Origin: Mycolicibacterium litorale
GTDB lineage: Bacteria; Actinomycetota; Actinomycetes; Mycobacteriales; Mycobacteriaceae
Reading direction: 5' to 3'
Assembly: GCA_002007745.1 (NCBI GenBank)
Contig: CP019882.1
Span: 1,798,001 to 1,862,000 of the forward strand
DNA: 64,000 bases
Part shown: piece by piece, positions 46,716 through 56,204 of the stretch
Position numbering within the stretch: position 1 is the first letter of the stretch
Layout: every line of letters starts with the position of its first letter
Notes under the pieces: model-generated
Told to the model about the DNA's origin: nothing
Seen by the model: only the letters and a program-made list of their open reading frames with translations
Database searches by the model: none
Translations under genes and position numbers: made by a program

Positions 46716-47570
46716 CTAGAGGAGTACTCCTTGCTGTGGTTCATCATTCAGCTCATCAAGCGCCGTACCGAGCTCGCGACGGGAACTAACGGCTCGCGCC
46801 CCGCTATCTATCAACAGGCGGTTACCGGGTGGAGTGTCATCACCGAAGTTCAACACAAATACGGGACGTCCAGCCTTCATCGCGTCGCGCCCTGCAGCCA
46901 AGGTCCCTCCTTTTTCGCCAGCCTCAATCACAACTAGAGCTCGGCTGAGGCCGAAAATGACCCGGTTTCTGGCCATCGCGGCGTAGGACGCCCATGACTG
47001 AGTCGGATGGAACTGCGACACGACAAGCACTCGTTTCGGATCAAAAGCCTCGCGAAAATCTCGTTTGACGCGGAAACGACTGATCCCTTCGGCCAGCACG
47101 ATCACTGTCGCTCCTTCGTGGGCCAAAGCTGCAAGATGAGTTTGAGTGTCAACGCCCTTTGCATATCCGGATACGACCGTCAGTCCGCGGCAGCTCACTT
47201 CTTCGCCGCAGGCGCGTGCCGCCTTGAGCCCCAGCGGACTTGCATTTCGCGACCCGCACATCCCGGCAGCAGGTGATTGGAGCAGTGACTGCTCGCCTTT
47301 ACAAAATAAGGTGGGCACAATCGGTCGACCAGCTGACATCAGGGACGATGGAAAACGATTATCCCCTGCGTTGATAGCGACAACGTTCTGGTTATGCAGG
47401 GTCTCTGCCTGAGCGCAGATTGCAACTCGCGTTTCTGTCGGAAGCTCTTTGAACTCGACCTCAAGGAACGCTGGGTTTGGATTCTGCAAGGCCGCCGTCA
47501 CGGCTTTGGGTGACCTGAACCTCTCGAAAGCCACCAGGGCCCGCAGGATCGCTTGGTAGGTCACTCTCAC
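46716..47570 (-). CDS. DprA/Smf-like DNA-processing protein
   Basis: 284 residues with the DprA Rossmann-like fold: GSRNAS (106-111), VSGYAKGVDTQTHLAAL (133-149), and MARNRVIFGLSRALVVIEAG with EKGGTLAAGRDAMKAGRPVF. In competence DprA loads RecA on single-stranded DNA, but relatives in defence islands are thought to bind nucleotides or DNA ends. It has a short N-terminal helical part and lacks a clear C-terminal winged domain. The GTG at 47570 overlaps the PRTase stop (GTGA), so the two are translationally coupled. Confidence 0.9.
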   Translation of the reverse strand: MRVTYQAILRALVAFERFRSPKAVTAALQNPNPAFLEVEFKELPTETRVAICAQAETLHNQNVVAINAGDNRFPSSLMSAGRPIVPTLFCKGEQSLLQSPAAGMCGSRNASPLGLKAARACGEEVSCRGLTVVSGYAKGVDTQTHLAALAHEGATVIVLAEGISRFRVKRDFREAFDPKRVLVVSQFHPTQSWASYAAMARNRVIFGLSRALVVIEAGEKGGTLAAGRDAMKAGRPVFVLNFGDDTPPGNRLLIDSGARAVSSRRELGTALDELNDEPQQGVLL

Positions 47571-48391
47571 CCACTCACCGTTTTGGTTGCAACCACGCCG
47601 AAGACCTCGGTCGCGCCCGCTGCACGTGCCGCAGCAGACGTAGCCCGCATGGTTGTGCCGGACCGATACACGTCGTCGAATACGACGCATGAACCCTCGA
47701 GGGAAGTTGGCACAGAAATTAGGCCTTCCAGGCTTGTCGACATCCCAGCCCCCTTGCGGGGCTCCCTTTGCGGACCAAGCGCCGGTACGAGAATCTTTCC
47801 AGTCTTCTCGGCGACGATACGAGCAATCTGCTCAGCGGCGCTTTGGCCGTCGCCCATCGATCCGGGGACAGATATCAAATACGGTGAAGCCTGAAGATTT
47901 GGGTGGCGGTGAATTGCATCCGATATCAATTCCGCGAGCTCAGTCTGAGCTGCAAGGGTTGTGCCGGGATTCATGTAGTACTTCGCTTCGGCCACGAGTT
48001 GCCCAGCTGTGGTGTTCCTCCAGTCCATAGGATCCACGCCGTCTTCGGCGATCTTGTACCAGTCCAGCGCGATGGCGAGGTCCAACAGGTTGTCCCCGCA
48101 GGGGATGACCAGGACATCTTTTAGGAGCCGGATCAGCTGTTGCGCTCCACGCGGGAAGCCACTCGGCCAATGCAAGCAGGTGTTGAACTCTCTTGCTCTT
48201 TGCGGCGGAACGGGCCGCTCCTCGAACTGGCCACCGTAACAACGTCGTACATGTTCAAGCGGCAGTCGTTCACATCGAAGGTAAGTTCGACGCCACGACG
48301 AACCGCGGTCGCTCGGTTCGGCGTGCTGGATCGCTTCTATTCGGCACGGACGGTCAAAGCTTCGATAGAGGGCTTCTAAGCCAACTTGCAT
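47567..48391 (-). CDS. ComF-like phosphoribosyltransferase-domain protein
   Basis: 274 residues. The C-terminal half is a type I PRTase: CVVFDDVYRSGTT (235-247, acidic pair D239/D240) is the PRPP-binding motif, with KILVPALGPQREPRKGAGMS as the flexible-loop region. The N-terminal ~100 residues contain cysteines (CRIEAI, RCERL, RRCYGG, TCLHW) but no clear zinc ribbon. It is the first gene of the operon, with AGGAG 7 bases ahead of ATG 48391. ComF-type PRTases pair with DprA in competence; here they probably form a module of the defence locus. Confidence 0.85.
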   Translation of the reverse strand: MQVGLEALYRSFDRPCRIEAIQHAEPSDRGSSWRRTYLRCERLPLEHVRRCYGGQFEERPVPPQRAREFNTCLHWPSGFPRGAQQLIRLLKDVLVIPCGDNLLDLAIALDWYKIAEDGVDPMDWRNTTAGQLVAEAKYYMNPGTTLAAQTELAELISDAIHRHPNLQASPYLISVPGSMGDGQSAAEQIARIVAEKTGKILVPALGPQREPRKGAGMSTSLEGLISVPTSLEGSCVVFDDVYRSGTTMRATSAAARAAGATEVFGVVATKTVSG

Positions 48392-48660
48392 GCTTGCTCC
48401 TGCGGTGCTGCGCTTCCGTGGGAAGGAAGTGAAGGCCGGCAGAAGAGATGCAAATCGCGCATCGGTCCGAAACCCCTCAGCATTCGCCCCTACCTGTTGA
48501 CCCGCCCATTGCGCGTGAGTGCCGAGTGACCGCTGGGCGGATCAAGGGCTGCTCCACGCCGCTTCACACAGATTATTGGGCGTCTGGTCGGTTTCGAAGG
48601 AAAAATGCGGCCTTCGTGGAACTGGAAGGTTGCAGTAAGGGTGCGACGACTTTCGCCAAG

Positions 48661-48692
48661 AAAAAGTCAGGGGCCCAAAAAGGGCCCCTGAC
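48661..48692 (-). terminator. Terminator of tRNA-His supplied by the island
   Basis: GTCAGGGGCCC (48666-48676) and GGGCCCCTGAC (48682-48692) make a perfect 11-bp stem with a 5-base loop and a TTTTT run on the minus strand. It lies inside the island and ends the reconstituted tRNA-His transcript. Confidence 0.85.
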
Positions 48693-48697
48693 CTGCA

Positions 48698-48745
48698 GGG
48701 TGGCTGACGGGACTCGAACCCGCGACAGCCAGGATCACAACCTGG
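48698..48745. repeat. Right island boundary: 48-bp att within tRNA-His
   Basis: Identical to 29580-29627. It covers the 3' 47 bases of tRNA-His plus one flanking base, so insertion at this site regenerates a complete tRNA. Confidence 0.93.
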
Positions 48746-48771
48746 TGCTCTACCAACTGAACTACAGCCAC
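48699..48771 (-). tRNA. tRNA-His(GTG)
   Basis: The acceptor stem GTGGCTG pairs with CAGCCAC; an extra G (base 48772, position -1) faces the discriminator C, the tRNA-His hallmark. The anticodon loop is TTGTGAT (GTG, His). The T-arm GGGTTCGAGTCCC is intact. The 3' half is the island's att site. It lies upstream of the island-encoded terminator and just downstream of orn. Confidence 0.97.
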
Positions 48772-48803
48772 CATCGCTACCCCGAAGAGCAGCGCCGTCG
48801 ATA

Positions 48804-49439
48804 TTAGCCGCTTTCGGTCCCGACAACCGAATCGGTGCCGCCCACCTGCCCGATTTCGGCCGCCGCGGCCGCGATCTCGCTGGTAGAGGGCCCCGGCTGC
48901 GGCACGAAGGCGGTACGACGGTAGTACTTCAGCTCTCGGATCGACTCCTGGATGTCGGCCAGGGCGCGGTGTGCGAGACCCTTCTCGGGCTGCCCGAAGT
49001 AGATCCGGGGGTACCAGCGCCGGCACAGCTCCTTGATCGAGCTGACGTCGATCATCCGGTAGTGCAGGTAGTTGTCCAGGACCGGCATGTCGCGGGCGAT
49101 GAAGCTGCGATCGGTGGCGATGGAGTTCCCGGCCAGTGGCGCGGTCTTGGCCTGCTTGACGTGGGTGCGAATGTAGTCCATCACCATCGCCTCGGCGCTG
49201 GCCAGGTCGACGGTCGAGGCCCGCACCTCCTCGGTGAGTCCGGAGCGCTTGTGCATCTGGGCGACCACTTCGACCATGCCGTCCAGCGCCTCGTCGTCGG
49301 CGTGGATGACGACGTCGATGCCTTCACCCAGGACGTTGAGCTCGGCGTCGGTCACCAGGGCCGCGATCTCGATGAGCTTGTCGGATCCGAGGTCCAGGCC
49401 GGTCATCTCACAGTCGATCCACACCAATTCTTCACGCAC
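48804..49439 (-). CDS. orn: Oligoribonuclease
   Basis: A 211-residue DEDDh exonuclease that degrades 2-5-mer RNA (including pGpG from c-di-GMP). [20 protein letters not shown] carries the first D-x-[17 protein letters not shown] the second Asp, and [11 protein letters not shown] with HRALADI the final H-x4-D. GTG 49439 ([12 protein letters not shown]) is chosen because it matches family N-termini. Its place beside tRNA-His matches M. tuberculosis (Rv2511). Confidence 0.96.
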   Translation of the reverse strand: MREELVWIDCEMTGLDLGSDKLIEIAALVTDAELNVLGEGIDVVIHADDEALDGMVEVVAQMHKRSGLTEEVRASTVDLASAEAMVMDYIRTHVKQAKTAPLAGNSIATDRSFIARDMPVLDNYLHYRMIDVSSIKELCRRWYPRIYFGQPEKGLAHRALADIQESIRELKYYRRTAFVPQPGPSTSEIAAAAAEIGQVGGTDSVVGTESG

Positions 49440-49553
49440 AGCGATCAACAGTAAGCCCAAAGGCCCTGGCGGCGTCGTTCCACCCGTTTGCGACCCGGGC
49501 GGCCAAGTAGTGTCTTAGCGGCCATCACGCGAGCAATGACGGAGGTTGCGGCC

Positions 49554-51127
49554 ATGACGAGCGACGCGACAGCGACCCCTGCCCAGCAGATCGCCGCCGG
49601 CTACGCCACCACGGGAGCGGCGCTCGAACTCGGCTCGATCATCGTCGACGGCGTTGTCGATCCCGCCGCCCAGGTTCGGATCCCGCTGGCCATGATGAAC
49701 CGGCACGGCCTGGTGGCCGGCGCCACCGGCACGGGTAAGACCAAGACACTGCAGGTGATGGCCGAACAATTGTCCGCCGCTGGGGTCCCGGTCATGATGG
49801 CCGACGTCAAGGGCGACCTGTCCGGTCTGTCCCGGCCGGGCGAGGCCAGCGAACGCACTGTGCAGCGCGCCAAGGACACCGGCGATGACGGCTGGACTGC
49901 GGCGCCGTTCCCCGTCGAGTTCCTGTCCCTGGGCACCGGCGGTATCGGCGTCCCGGTCCGCGCCACCATCTCGGCGTTCGGCCCGATCTTGCTGTCAAAG
50001 GTGTTGGGGCTCAATGCAACTCAGGAGTCGACCCTCGGCCTGATCTTTCACTGGGCTGACCAGCAGGGCCTGCCGCTGCTGGACCTGAAGGATCTGCGCT
50101 CGGTGATCACCTACCTCACCAGCGACCAGGGCAAGGAGACGCTGAAGACCATCGGCGGGGTGTCCTCCCAGACCGCGGGGGTCATCCTGCGGGCGCTGGT
50201 CAACCTCGAGGCCGACGGCGGCGACACCTTCTTCGGGGAGCCCGAGCTGGACCCGACCGACCTGTTGCGCGTCGACGCCCAGGGCCGCGGCGTGATCACG
50301 CTGCTCGAACTCGGCGCCCAAGCCGCCCGGCCGGTGATGTTCTCGACGTTCTTGATGTGGGTGCTCGCCGACCTGTTCACCTACCTGCCCGAGGTCGGCG
50401 ACGTCGACAAGCCGAAGCTGGTGTTCTTCTTCGACGAGGCGCACCTGCTGTTCAAGGACGCGTCCAAGGCCTTCCTGGCGCAGGTCGAGCAGACGGTGAA
50501 GCTGATCCGGTCCAAGGGGGTCGGCGTCTTCTTCTGCACCCAGCTGCCCACCGACGTGCCCAACGATGTGCTCTCCCAGCTGGGGCGCGGGTGCAGCACG
50601 CCTTGCGCGCCTTCACCCCCGACGACCAGAAGGCCCTCTCCCGGACGGTACGCACGTATCCCAAGACCCAGTTCTACGACCTGCAGGCCGACCTGACCTC
50701 GCTGGGCATCGGCGAGGCGATCGTCACGGTGCTCTCGGAGCGGGGTGCGCCGACGCCGGTGGCGTGGACCAGGCTGCGGCCGCCGCAGTCGTTGATGGAC
50801 ACCATCGGCCCGGACTACATCAAGGCCGTCGCGCAGGCGAGCCCGCTGTTTCTGAAATACGGCCAGACGGTCGACCGCGAATCGGCCTACGAGATGCTCG
50901 CCGAGAAGTTGGCGCCGCCCCCGCCGGAGACCGCCGATCTGCCCCCGCTGCTGCCGTCCGGCGTCGACCTTCCGCCGATGCCCAAGCGAGTGGAGAAGGC
51001 CGAGCCCGGTGTGCTCGACCAGGTGATGAACAGCCCGGCGTTCAAGAGCGCCATGCGCTCGGCCGGCACGGTGATCGGCCGCGAGATCACCCGCAGCATC
51101 TTCGGGACGGGGCGCCGCAGGCGCTAA
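49554..51127 (+). CDS. DUF853/HerA-like ATPase (Rv2510c type), apparent frameshift
   Basis: A P-loop ATPase of the YjgR/DUF853 family. Walker A is GATGTGKTKT (~61-70) and Walker B LVFFFDEAHLLF (~290). ATG 49554 follows GGAGG by 8 bases. The frame breaks after VLSQLG at 50582-50585: one extra G gives LGARVQHALRAFTPDDQKAL and continues to 51127 with VIGREITRSIFGTGRRRR, the normal end. The corrected length is about 524 residues. HerA-like ATPases pump or process DNA; the role of this family is not established. It is divergent from orn. Confidence 0.88.
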
Positions 51128-51135
51128 CTTCTCGC

Positions 51136-51192
51136 CGAGTGGCCAATTACGACACACAAACCGGCTAGATCGGTGGCTTAAGTGGCCACTCG
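51136..51192. terminator. Inverted repeat between convergent genes
   Basis: CGAGTGGCCA (51136-51145) is inverted as TGGCCACTCG (51183-51192) with a 37-base spacer. It lies between the ATPase stop and the SDR stop, a suitable place for a bidirectional terminator. Confidence 0.5.
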
Positions 51193-51217
51193 CGGGGGCA
51201 GTCCTACTGCCGCAGCG

Positions 51218-52024
51218 CTAGTCGCCGCCGAGCTTCTTGTAGACCGCGCCCACGATCGGCGTGACGATGGCGCGCGGTGCGTAGCCCGACGCCACCGACA
51301 TCGCTTTCGAGGTCACCCCGGGCACGACGCGCATCTTGTTGTGCTCCAAGCCATCCAGCGACAGCCGCGCCGTGTACTCGGTGTTGATCCACAGGAAGTC
51401 GGGGATCAGTCGTTCCACCAGCGACTGCTCGGCGGGGTCGGGCAGTTCGGTCCGCACCGGGCCGGGGGCCAGCAGGGTGACGTGCACGCCGGAGTCTTTC
51501 AGCTCGCCGCGCAGCGACTCGCTGAACGTGTTGGCGAACGCCTTGCTCGCCGCGTAGGTGGCGTTGTTGGGAATGGGGGAGTTGCCGGCCGCCGAGCCGG
51601 AGATCAAGATGCCGCCGGCTTTGCGGGCCACCATCCCGGGCAGCACGGCGAGCACCAGGTCGTGCACGCCCAGCACGTTGAGCTGGACCTGCGCCTTCTC
51701 CCCGGCCGGGTCGAGCTTGGCCACCGGTCCGAAGGTGGCCGTTCCCGCGTTGGCGCACAGGATCGAGATGTCGCGACCGGCCAGCTCGTCGGCGAACACC
51801 GTCCGCGCCGGTGGGTCGGCCAGGTCGACGGCCCGCACCTCCACGGTGACGCCGTAGCGCTCGGTCAGTCGGGCGGCCAGCTCGGCGAGCACCTCGCCGC
51901 GGCGGGCGGTGATGATGAGATGGTGGCCGCGGGCGGCGAGTTCGGTGGCAAGCGCCTCACCGATGCCTTGGGAGGCACCGGTGACGACGGCTCGGCTGTC
52001 CGGGGCTGGTGCGGGTACTGGCAT
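51218..52024 (-). CDS. Short-chain dehydrogenase/reductase
   Basis: 268 residues, like Rv2509. The cofactor loop VVTGASQGIGEAL (~13-25), with an Arg-containing acceptor (ITARR) suggesting NADPH, CANAG (~90), the catalytic Ser in SGSAAGN and Y-x-x-x-K in TYAASKAF are all present. ATG 52024 begins MPVPAPAPDSRAV. It is divergent from the MFS gene by 23 bases. In mycobacteria this SDR is linked to reduction in cell-wall lipid synthesis (Rv2509 with mycolate beta-keto precursors), from memory. Confidence 0.93.
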   Translation of the reverse strand: MPVPAPAPDSRAVVTGASQGIGEALATELAARGHHLIITARRGEVLAELAARLTERYGVTVEVRAVDLADPPARTVFADELAGRDISILCANAGTATFGPVAKLDPAGEKAQVQLNVLGVHDLVLAVLPGMVARKAGGILISGSAAGNSPIPNNATYAASKAFANTFSESLRGELKDSGVHVTLLAPGPVRTELPDPAEQSLVERLIPDFLWINTEYTARLSLDGLEHNKMRVVPGVTSKAMSVASGYAPRAIVTPIVGAVYKKLGGD

Positions 52025-52047
52025 GGGGCCATCGTAGGGTGACCCGC

Positions 52048-53366
52048 ATGAGCAGGCCCCCGTCGGCGGCCCAGACCGCCGGCCGGTCCAAAGTCGTGGC
52101 CTGGGCGTTGTGGGACTGCGGTTCCACCGGTATGAACGCCATCGTCGCCACGTTCGTGTTCTCGGTCTACCTGACCAGCACGGTAGGCCGGGGTCTGCCC
52201 GGCGACACGTCACCGGCGAGCTGGCTGGGCCGGGCCCTGGCCATCGCCGGCTTGACCGTCGCGGTGCTGGCCCCGCTCACCGGCGTCGTGGTCCAGGCGC
52301 CGCACCGTCGCCGGGTGGCACTGACCGTCCTGACGGGCCTGGCGGTGTTGTCGACGGCGGCGATGGGCTTGATTCGGGCACAGCCGGCCTATTTCGCGGC
52401 GGGGCTGGTGTTGCTGGCGTTCACCGCCGCCTGCGGCGATCTGGCCAGCGTGCCCTATAACGCAATGCTGCGGCAGCTCACCACCCCGCAGAATTCCGGG
52501 CGTATCTCCGGTATCGGTGCCGCGGCCGGTTACTTCGGCAGCGTCATGCTGCTGATGCTCATCTACACCGCGTTCATCGCCGGCAGCGGAGACGACCGCG
52601 GCCTGCTGGGCGTCCCGGTCGCGGACGGCCAGAACGTGCGGGCGGCGATGGTGCTGGCGGCCGGCTGGTTCGTGGTGTTGGCCTTGCCCCTGCTGGTGAC
52701 GGCGCACGCGTTCGTTCCCTCGGCCGAGCCGGACACCCGGTCGGTCGGACTGTTCAGTGGGTACCGCCAGCTGTGGGCTGACCTTCGCTCGGAATGGCGG
52801 CGGGATCGCAACCTGGTCTACTACCTGATCGTCAGTGCGATCTTCCGGGACGGGATCGCCGGAGTGTTCGCCTTCGGGCGGTGCTCGGCGTCAGCGTGTA
52901 CGGCTTGTCGCAGGCGGATGTGCTGATCTTCGGCGTGATCGCCAGCACCATGGCCGCGCTCGGGGCGGTGCTCGGCGGCCACCTGGACGACCGGATCGGC
53001 GGCAAGCCCCTGATCGTCGGTTCGCTGGCCGCCATGATCGCCGTCGGCGTGACGCTACTGGCGCTGTCCGGGCCGATCGTGTTCTGGGTCTGCGGACTGT
53101 TGTTGGCGCTGTTCATCGGGCCGATCACGGCCGCGGCCCGGACCATCCTGTTGCGGATGTCCAGCGACGGCAAGGAAGGCGTGGCGTTCGGGCTCTACAC
53201 CATGACCGGGCGGGCGGCGGCATTCATCGCGCCGTGGCTGTTCTTCGTCTTCGTCGACGCGTTCCACGCCGACCGCGCCGGACTGGGCGGACTGTGTGTG
53301 GTGCTGGCCGTCGGCTTGGTGGGCATGCTGGCGGTGCGGGTACCGCGCTATACCAGGTTGAGTTAG
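52048..53366 (+). CDS. UMF1-type MFS transporter (Rv2508c type), apparent frameshift
   Basis: A membrane protein with 11-12 helices in the UMF1/Atg22-like MFS family: the start VVAWALWDCGSTGMNAIV is the family mark. The frame breaks at GGG 52876-52878. One extra G gives GVFAFGAVLGVSVYGLSQAD and continues to 53366 with FIGPITAAARTILLRMS. The corrected length is about 440 residues. ATG 52048 is divergent from the SDR gene. The substrate is unknown. Confidence 0.88.
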
Positions 53367-54121
53367 CCGGCGCCGGTGCAGATGGTCAGCCCGCGGCCGG
53401 TGCGCTCCCGTACCTGCACCCCGTTCACCGATACGCTGCAGGTCACGTCGCGGCCGACGTTGACGACTGCGACGCTCGCCGACCCCCGGGCCGGTGACGA
53501 CAGGCTCACCTCTTTGCTCCACGGCAGCATCACGTTGAACTCGGTCTGCATGATGCCGCCGGTGTCGACGTAGGTGATGTTGATGGCCCGGCCGTCACCG
53601 CTGACGTTGTAGACGACGGTGTCGGTACCAGTCGGGCTGGGGGCGCCGCCCCCGGGCGTGGTCGGTGTGCCGGGTACGGCCGGACTGGGCGCCGGTAGGG
53701 GAGACAGTGTGGTCGTGGGCGCCGAGGTCGTCGCCCTCGGGGCGGACGTGGTCTCGGTCAGCGGCGGCAGCGGCGCCACCACCGTCGACTCGCGCGCGGA
53801 ACTCATCACGATCACCAACGCGATCACCAGGCCGATGACCAGCAGCACTGCCACGCCGGCGGCGATCCACAACCACTTCGGCGATTTCGGCGGTTCCGGG
53901 GGCGGCGGCGGCTCGCTGGGCGGATAGCCGCTGCCCTGCTGCCAGTACGACGGCAGCTGTTCGGTCGGTTGCGTCTGGCCGTACCCGGGGTGTCCGTAGC
54001 CCGGCGCCCCGTGCCCCGGTCCGTAATACTGACCAGCGTAGGCGGGATCGGTACTCGGCTGATAGCCGTTGCCGGCCGACTGCGTCGGGTCAGACCATTC
54101 TGGTCGACGCGGATCGTTCAT
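53363..54121 (-). CDS. Proline-rich membrane protein with MmpS-like C-terminal domain
   Basis: 252 residues like Rv2507. The N-terminal ~80 are Pro/Gly/Tyr-rich (HGAPGYGHPGYGQTQP) and cytosolic. One membrane helix spans ~88-108. A Thr/Pro linker follows, then a periplasmic beta-sandwich domain (VVYNVSGDGRAINITYVDTG) of the MmpS/DUF4333-like type ending in a Cys pair (VTCSVSV, LTICTG). ATG 54121 is chosen with GAGGTGGGA ahead. Its stop overlaps the MFS stop region on the other strand. It may assist envelope export or assembly. Confidence 0.85.
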   Translation of the reverse strand: MNDPRRPEWSDPTQSAGNGYQPSTDPAYAGQYYGPGHGAPGYGHPGYGQTQPTEQLPSYWQQGSGYPPSEPPPPPEPPKSPKWLWIAAGVAVLLVIGLVIALVIVMSSARESTVVAPLPPLTETTSAPRATTSAPTTTLSPLPAPSPAVPGTPTTPGGGAPSPTGTDTVVYNVSGDGRAINITYVDTGGIMQTEFNVMLPWSKEVSLSSPARGSASVAVVNVGRDVTCSVSVNGVQVRERTGRGLTICTGAG

Positions 54122-54258
54122 TCCCACCTCATGCCTGCAGGCTACCCGCGCGCGGCAGCCTCGTCGTTGTCTGTTGGCTCAGGACGTGTTTACCACCGGC
54201 GAGCCGGGTGGAACGTGATACCGCAACAAGTGCGAGATGAACAGATAGGGGAAAACGC

Positions 54259-56142
54259 GTGGAACCCGACGTCCGTGCAACCTACGGCGCCTCGTTGTCG
54301 CCGGATGGGACGGCGTTCGCACACATCGTCGACGACGGGGGGTATCCGCGTGCCGTCCAACGGTTCCTGCGCGGTTGGCGGGCGAGTTCCTCACGTGACG
54401 TCGAACTGCCGGTCGAGGGTGCGGTCCGCAAGGTCATCCACTCCGCCGACGGGCATTGGCTGGCCTGTCAGGTCGCCCCGGAGGGCGGCACCCGCAACCA
54501 GATCTGGGTGGTCACCACCGACCCCGACGACCGGATGGCCCGCCGGATCGACGGGATGGGCTTCGACGGGACGGCGGGTACCGCCGAGCTGATCGCCTGG
54601 GATGGAAACCGGGTCTGCGCGATCCTGACCGGTGAGGACGGCGTCGGCCAGTCGACGCTGATCGATCCCGCCGGTGGCGGGGCGATCGTGCTGGACCGCC
54701 GATCGGGTGGCCGGCTGGTGGACGCCTGGGCGGGTTCGGCGTTGATCCGGGTCGGCCCGCGCGGCTACCGCGAGTTGATCATGCTGAAGGGTCTCACTGA
54801 AATCGCTTTGCTCCCTTCGGATCCCGGATCGTGCACCGATATGGGCGTCATCCTCGACGACCACCACCCGCGTCGGCTGCGCTCGGGGGTGGACGGCGAG
54901 CACACTGAGCTGTATCACCCCGCGCACATCTACGGCCCGAACGCCACCGAGGGCTATGTGCGTGCGCTGATCCGCAGCGACAACGGTGCCGCGCACAGCC
55001 GGCTTCTCGAGGTGACCGTCACCCCGGACGGGGTTGCCTACCACGTGGTGGCGCAGCGCCCCGGTCACGACCTCGACGAGTTCGCGATCAGTGACGATCT
55101 GTCGACGGTGGCCCTGTTGTGGAACATCAACGGCTGCAGCGAGTTGCAGGTGCTGTCGTACGCCGACTACACGCTGTCCGATCCGATCCCGCTGCCCAAC
55201 CGGGTGGCCGGCGAGTTGTCGATCAGCGCCGGCGGGTCGATGGTGGCCATGACCGTGCAGGGGCCGGATCTGCCGCGCACCGTGGAACTCGTCGATCCCC
55301 GCACCCGGGAATGGGAGCGCATCGACCGCAAGCCCAGCGTCGGACCGGTCTGTGCGCATCCCAGGCCGCACACCGTGACGGCGCGCGACGGTGTGCCGCT
55401 GCCGGGATGGCTCTACTGCCCACCCACCGGCGTCGAGCAGATCGGCACGATGATTTACCTGCACGGCGGCCCGGAAGGGCAGGCGCGGCCCAGTCACAGC
55501 GAGATCTTTCCGGGTCTGCTGCAGGAGGGCATCGCGGTCTTCACCCCGAACGTCCGCGGTTCCGGCGGCTACGGACGGGAGTTCACCCACGCCGACGACA
55601 AGGAGAAGCGGTTCGCCGCCATCGACGATGTGGCGGATTGCGCGCGTTACCTCGTCGAGCGTGGGCTGAGTGATCCGGCCCGAATTGCTTGTACCGGTTG
55701 GTCTTACGGTGGCTATCTGACGATGGCGGCACTGACCTTCCATCCCGAGCTGTTCGTGGCGGGCATCTCGATCTGCGGGATGAGCGATCTGGGCACCTTC
55801 TACCGCAACACCGAGCCGTGGATAGCCGCGGCGTCCTACCCGGAGTACGGCCACCCCGTCGCCGACCGGGAGTTACTGGATGCGTTGTCCCCGTTGCAAC
55901 GAGTGGACTCGCTGCGGGCCCCCCTGTTGGTGGTGCACGGTGGTACCGACACCAACGTTCCGGTCAGTGAATCCGAGCAGATCGTGGAGGCGCTGCGCCG
56001 GCGCGGCCGCACCGTGCGCTATCTGCTCTTCGAGGACGACGGGCACGAAATCGTCAAACGCGAGAATCACGCCGCGCTGGCACGCGCGGTCGCCGACTGG
56101 CTGGGGGCGGCCTTCGACGGCCGCGAATTCGGCGATGTTTAG
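54259..56142 (+). CDS. S9-family prolyl oligopeptidase/acylaminoacyl-peptidase
   Basis: 627 residues. The first ~370 form a beta-propeller-like region. The alpha/beta-hydrolase domain contains IYLHGGPEGQARP (oxyanion), NVRGSGGYGREF, GWSYGGYLT (nucleophile Ser near 485), GGTDTNVPVSE (Asp) and DDGHEIVK (His), a complete catalytic triad. The GTG at 54259 has AGGGGAAAA ahead. No signal peptide, so probably cytosolic. Substrates are short peptides or acyl-amino acids, not further predictable. Confidence 0.93.
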   Translation: MEPDVRATYGASLSPDGTAFAHIVDDGGYPRAVQRFLRGWRASSSRDVELPVEGAVRKVIHSADGHWLACQVAPEGGTRNQIWVVTTDPDDRMARRIDGMGFDGTAGTAELIAWDGNRVCAILTGEDGVGQSTLIDPAGGGAIVLDRRSGGRLVDAWAGSALIRVGPRGYRELIMLKGLTEIALLPSDPGSCTDMGVILDDHHPRRLRSGVDGEHTELYHPAHIYGPNATEGYVRALIRSDNGAAHSRLLEVTVTPDGVAYHVVAQRPGHDLDEFAISDDLSTVALLWNINGCSELQVLSYADYTLSDPIPLPNRVAGELSISAGGSMVAMTVQGPDLPRTVELVDPRTREWERIDRKPSVGPVCAHPRPHTVTARDGVPLPGWLYCPPTGVEQIGTMIYLHGGPEGQARPSHSEIFPGLLQEGIAVFTPNVRGSGGYGREFTHADDKEKRFAAIDDVADCARYLVERGLSDPARIACTGWSYGGYLTMAALTFHPELFVAGISICGMSDLGTFYRNTEPWIAAASYPEYGHPVADRELLDALSPLQRVDSLRAPLLVVHGGTDTNVPVSESEQIVEALRRRGRTVRYLLFEDDGHEIVKRENHAALARAVADWLGAAFDGREFGDV

Positions 56143-56204
56143 GAAACTTGCGACCGGGTAAAACCTTGTGCGCCAAGTGCTGCGGACGACCAAGGAGGAT
56201 CACC

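Larger units (their letters stand above)
29580..48745. mobile_element. ~19.2-kb integrative genomic island in tRNA-His
   Basis: The segment is bounded by identical 48-bp direct repeats derived from tRNA-His, with a tyrosine integrase just inside the left repeat and an excisionase-like gene after it. Base composition drops clearly below that of the flanks (many AT-rich stretches at 31.4-32.4 kb and 35-48 kb). It interrupts the ldtB-orn neighbourhood of the mycobacterial chromosome. There are no phage structural, conjugation or clear replication genes, so it looks like a satellite-like or defective island whose cargo is a DISARM-like locus. The IS3 element is a later insertion. Confidence 0.92.

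Noticed and set aside
29580..48745. CRISPR array or phage structural genes in the island
   Set aside because: No regularly spaced repeats and no capsid, terminase, portal or conjugation proteins could be recognised.
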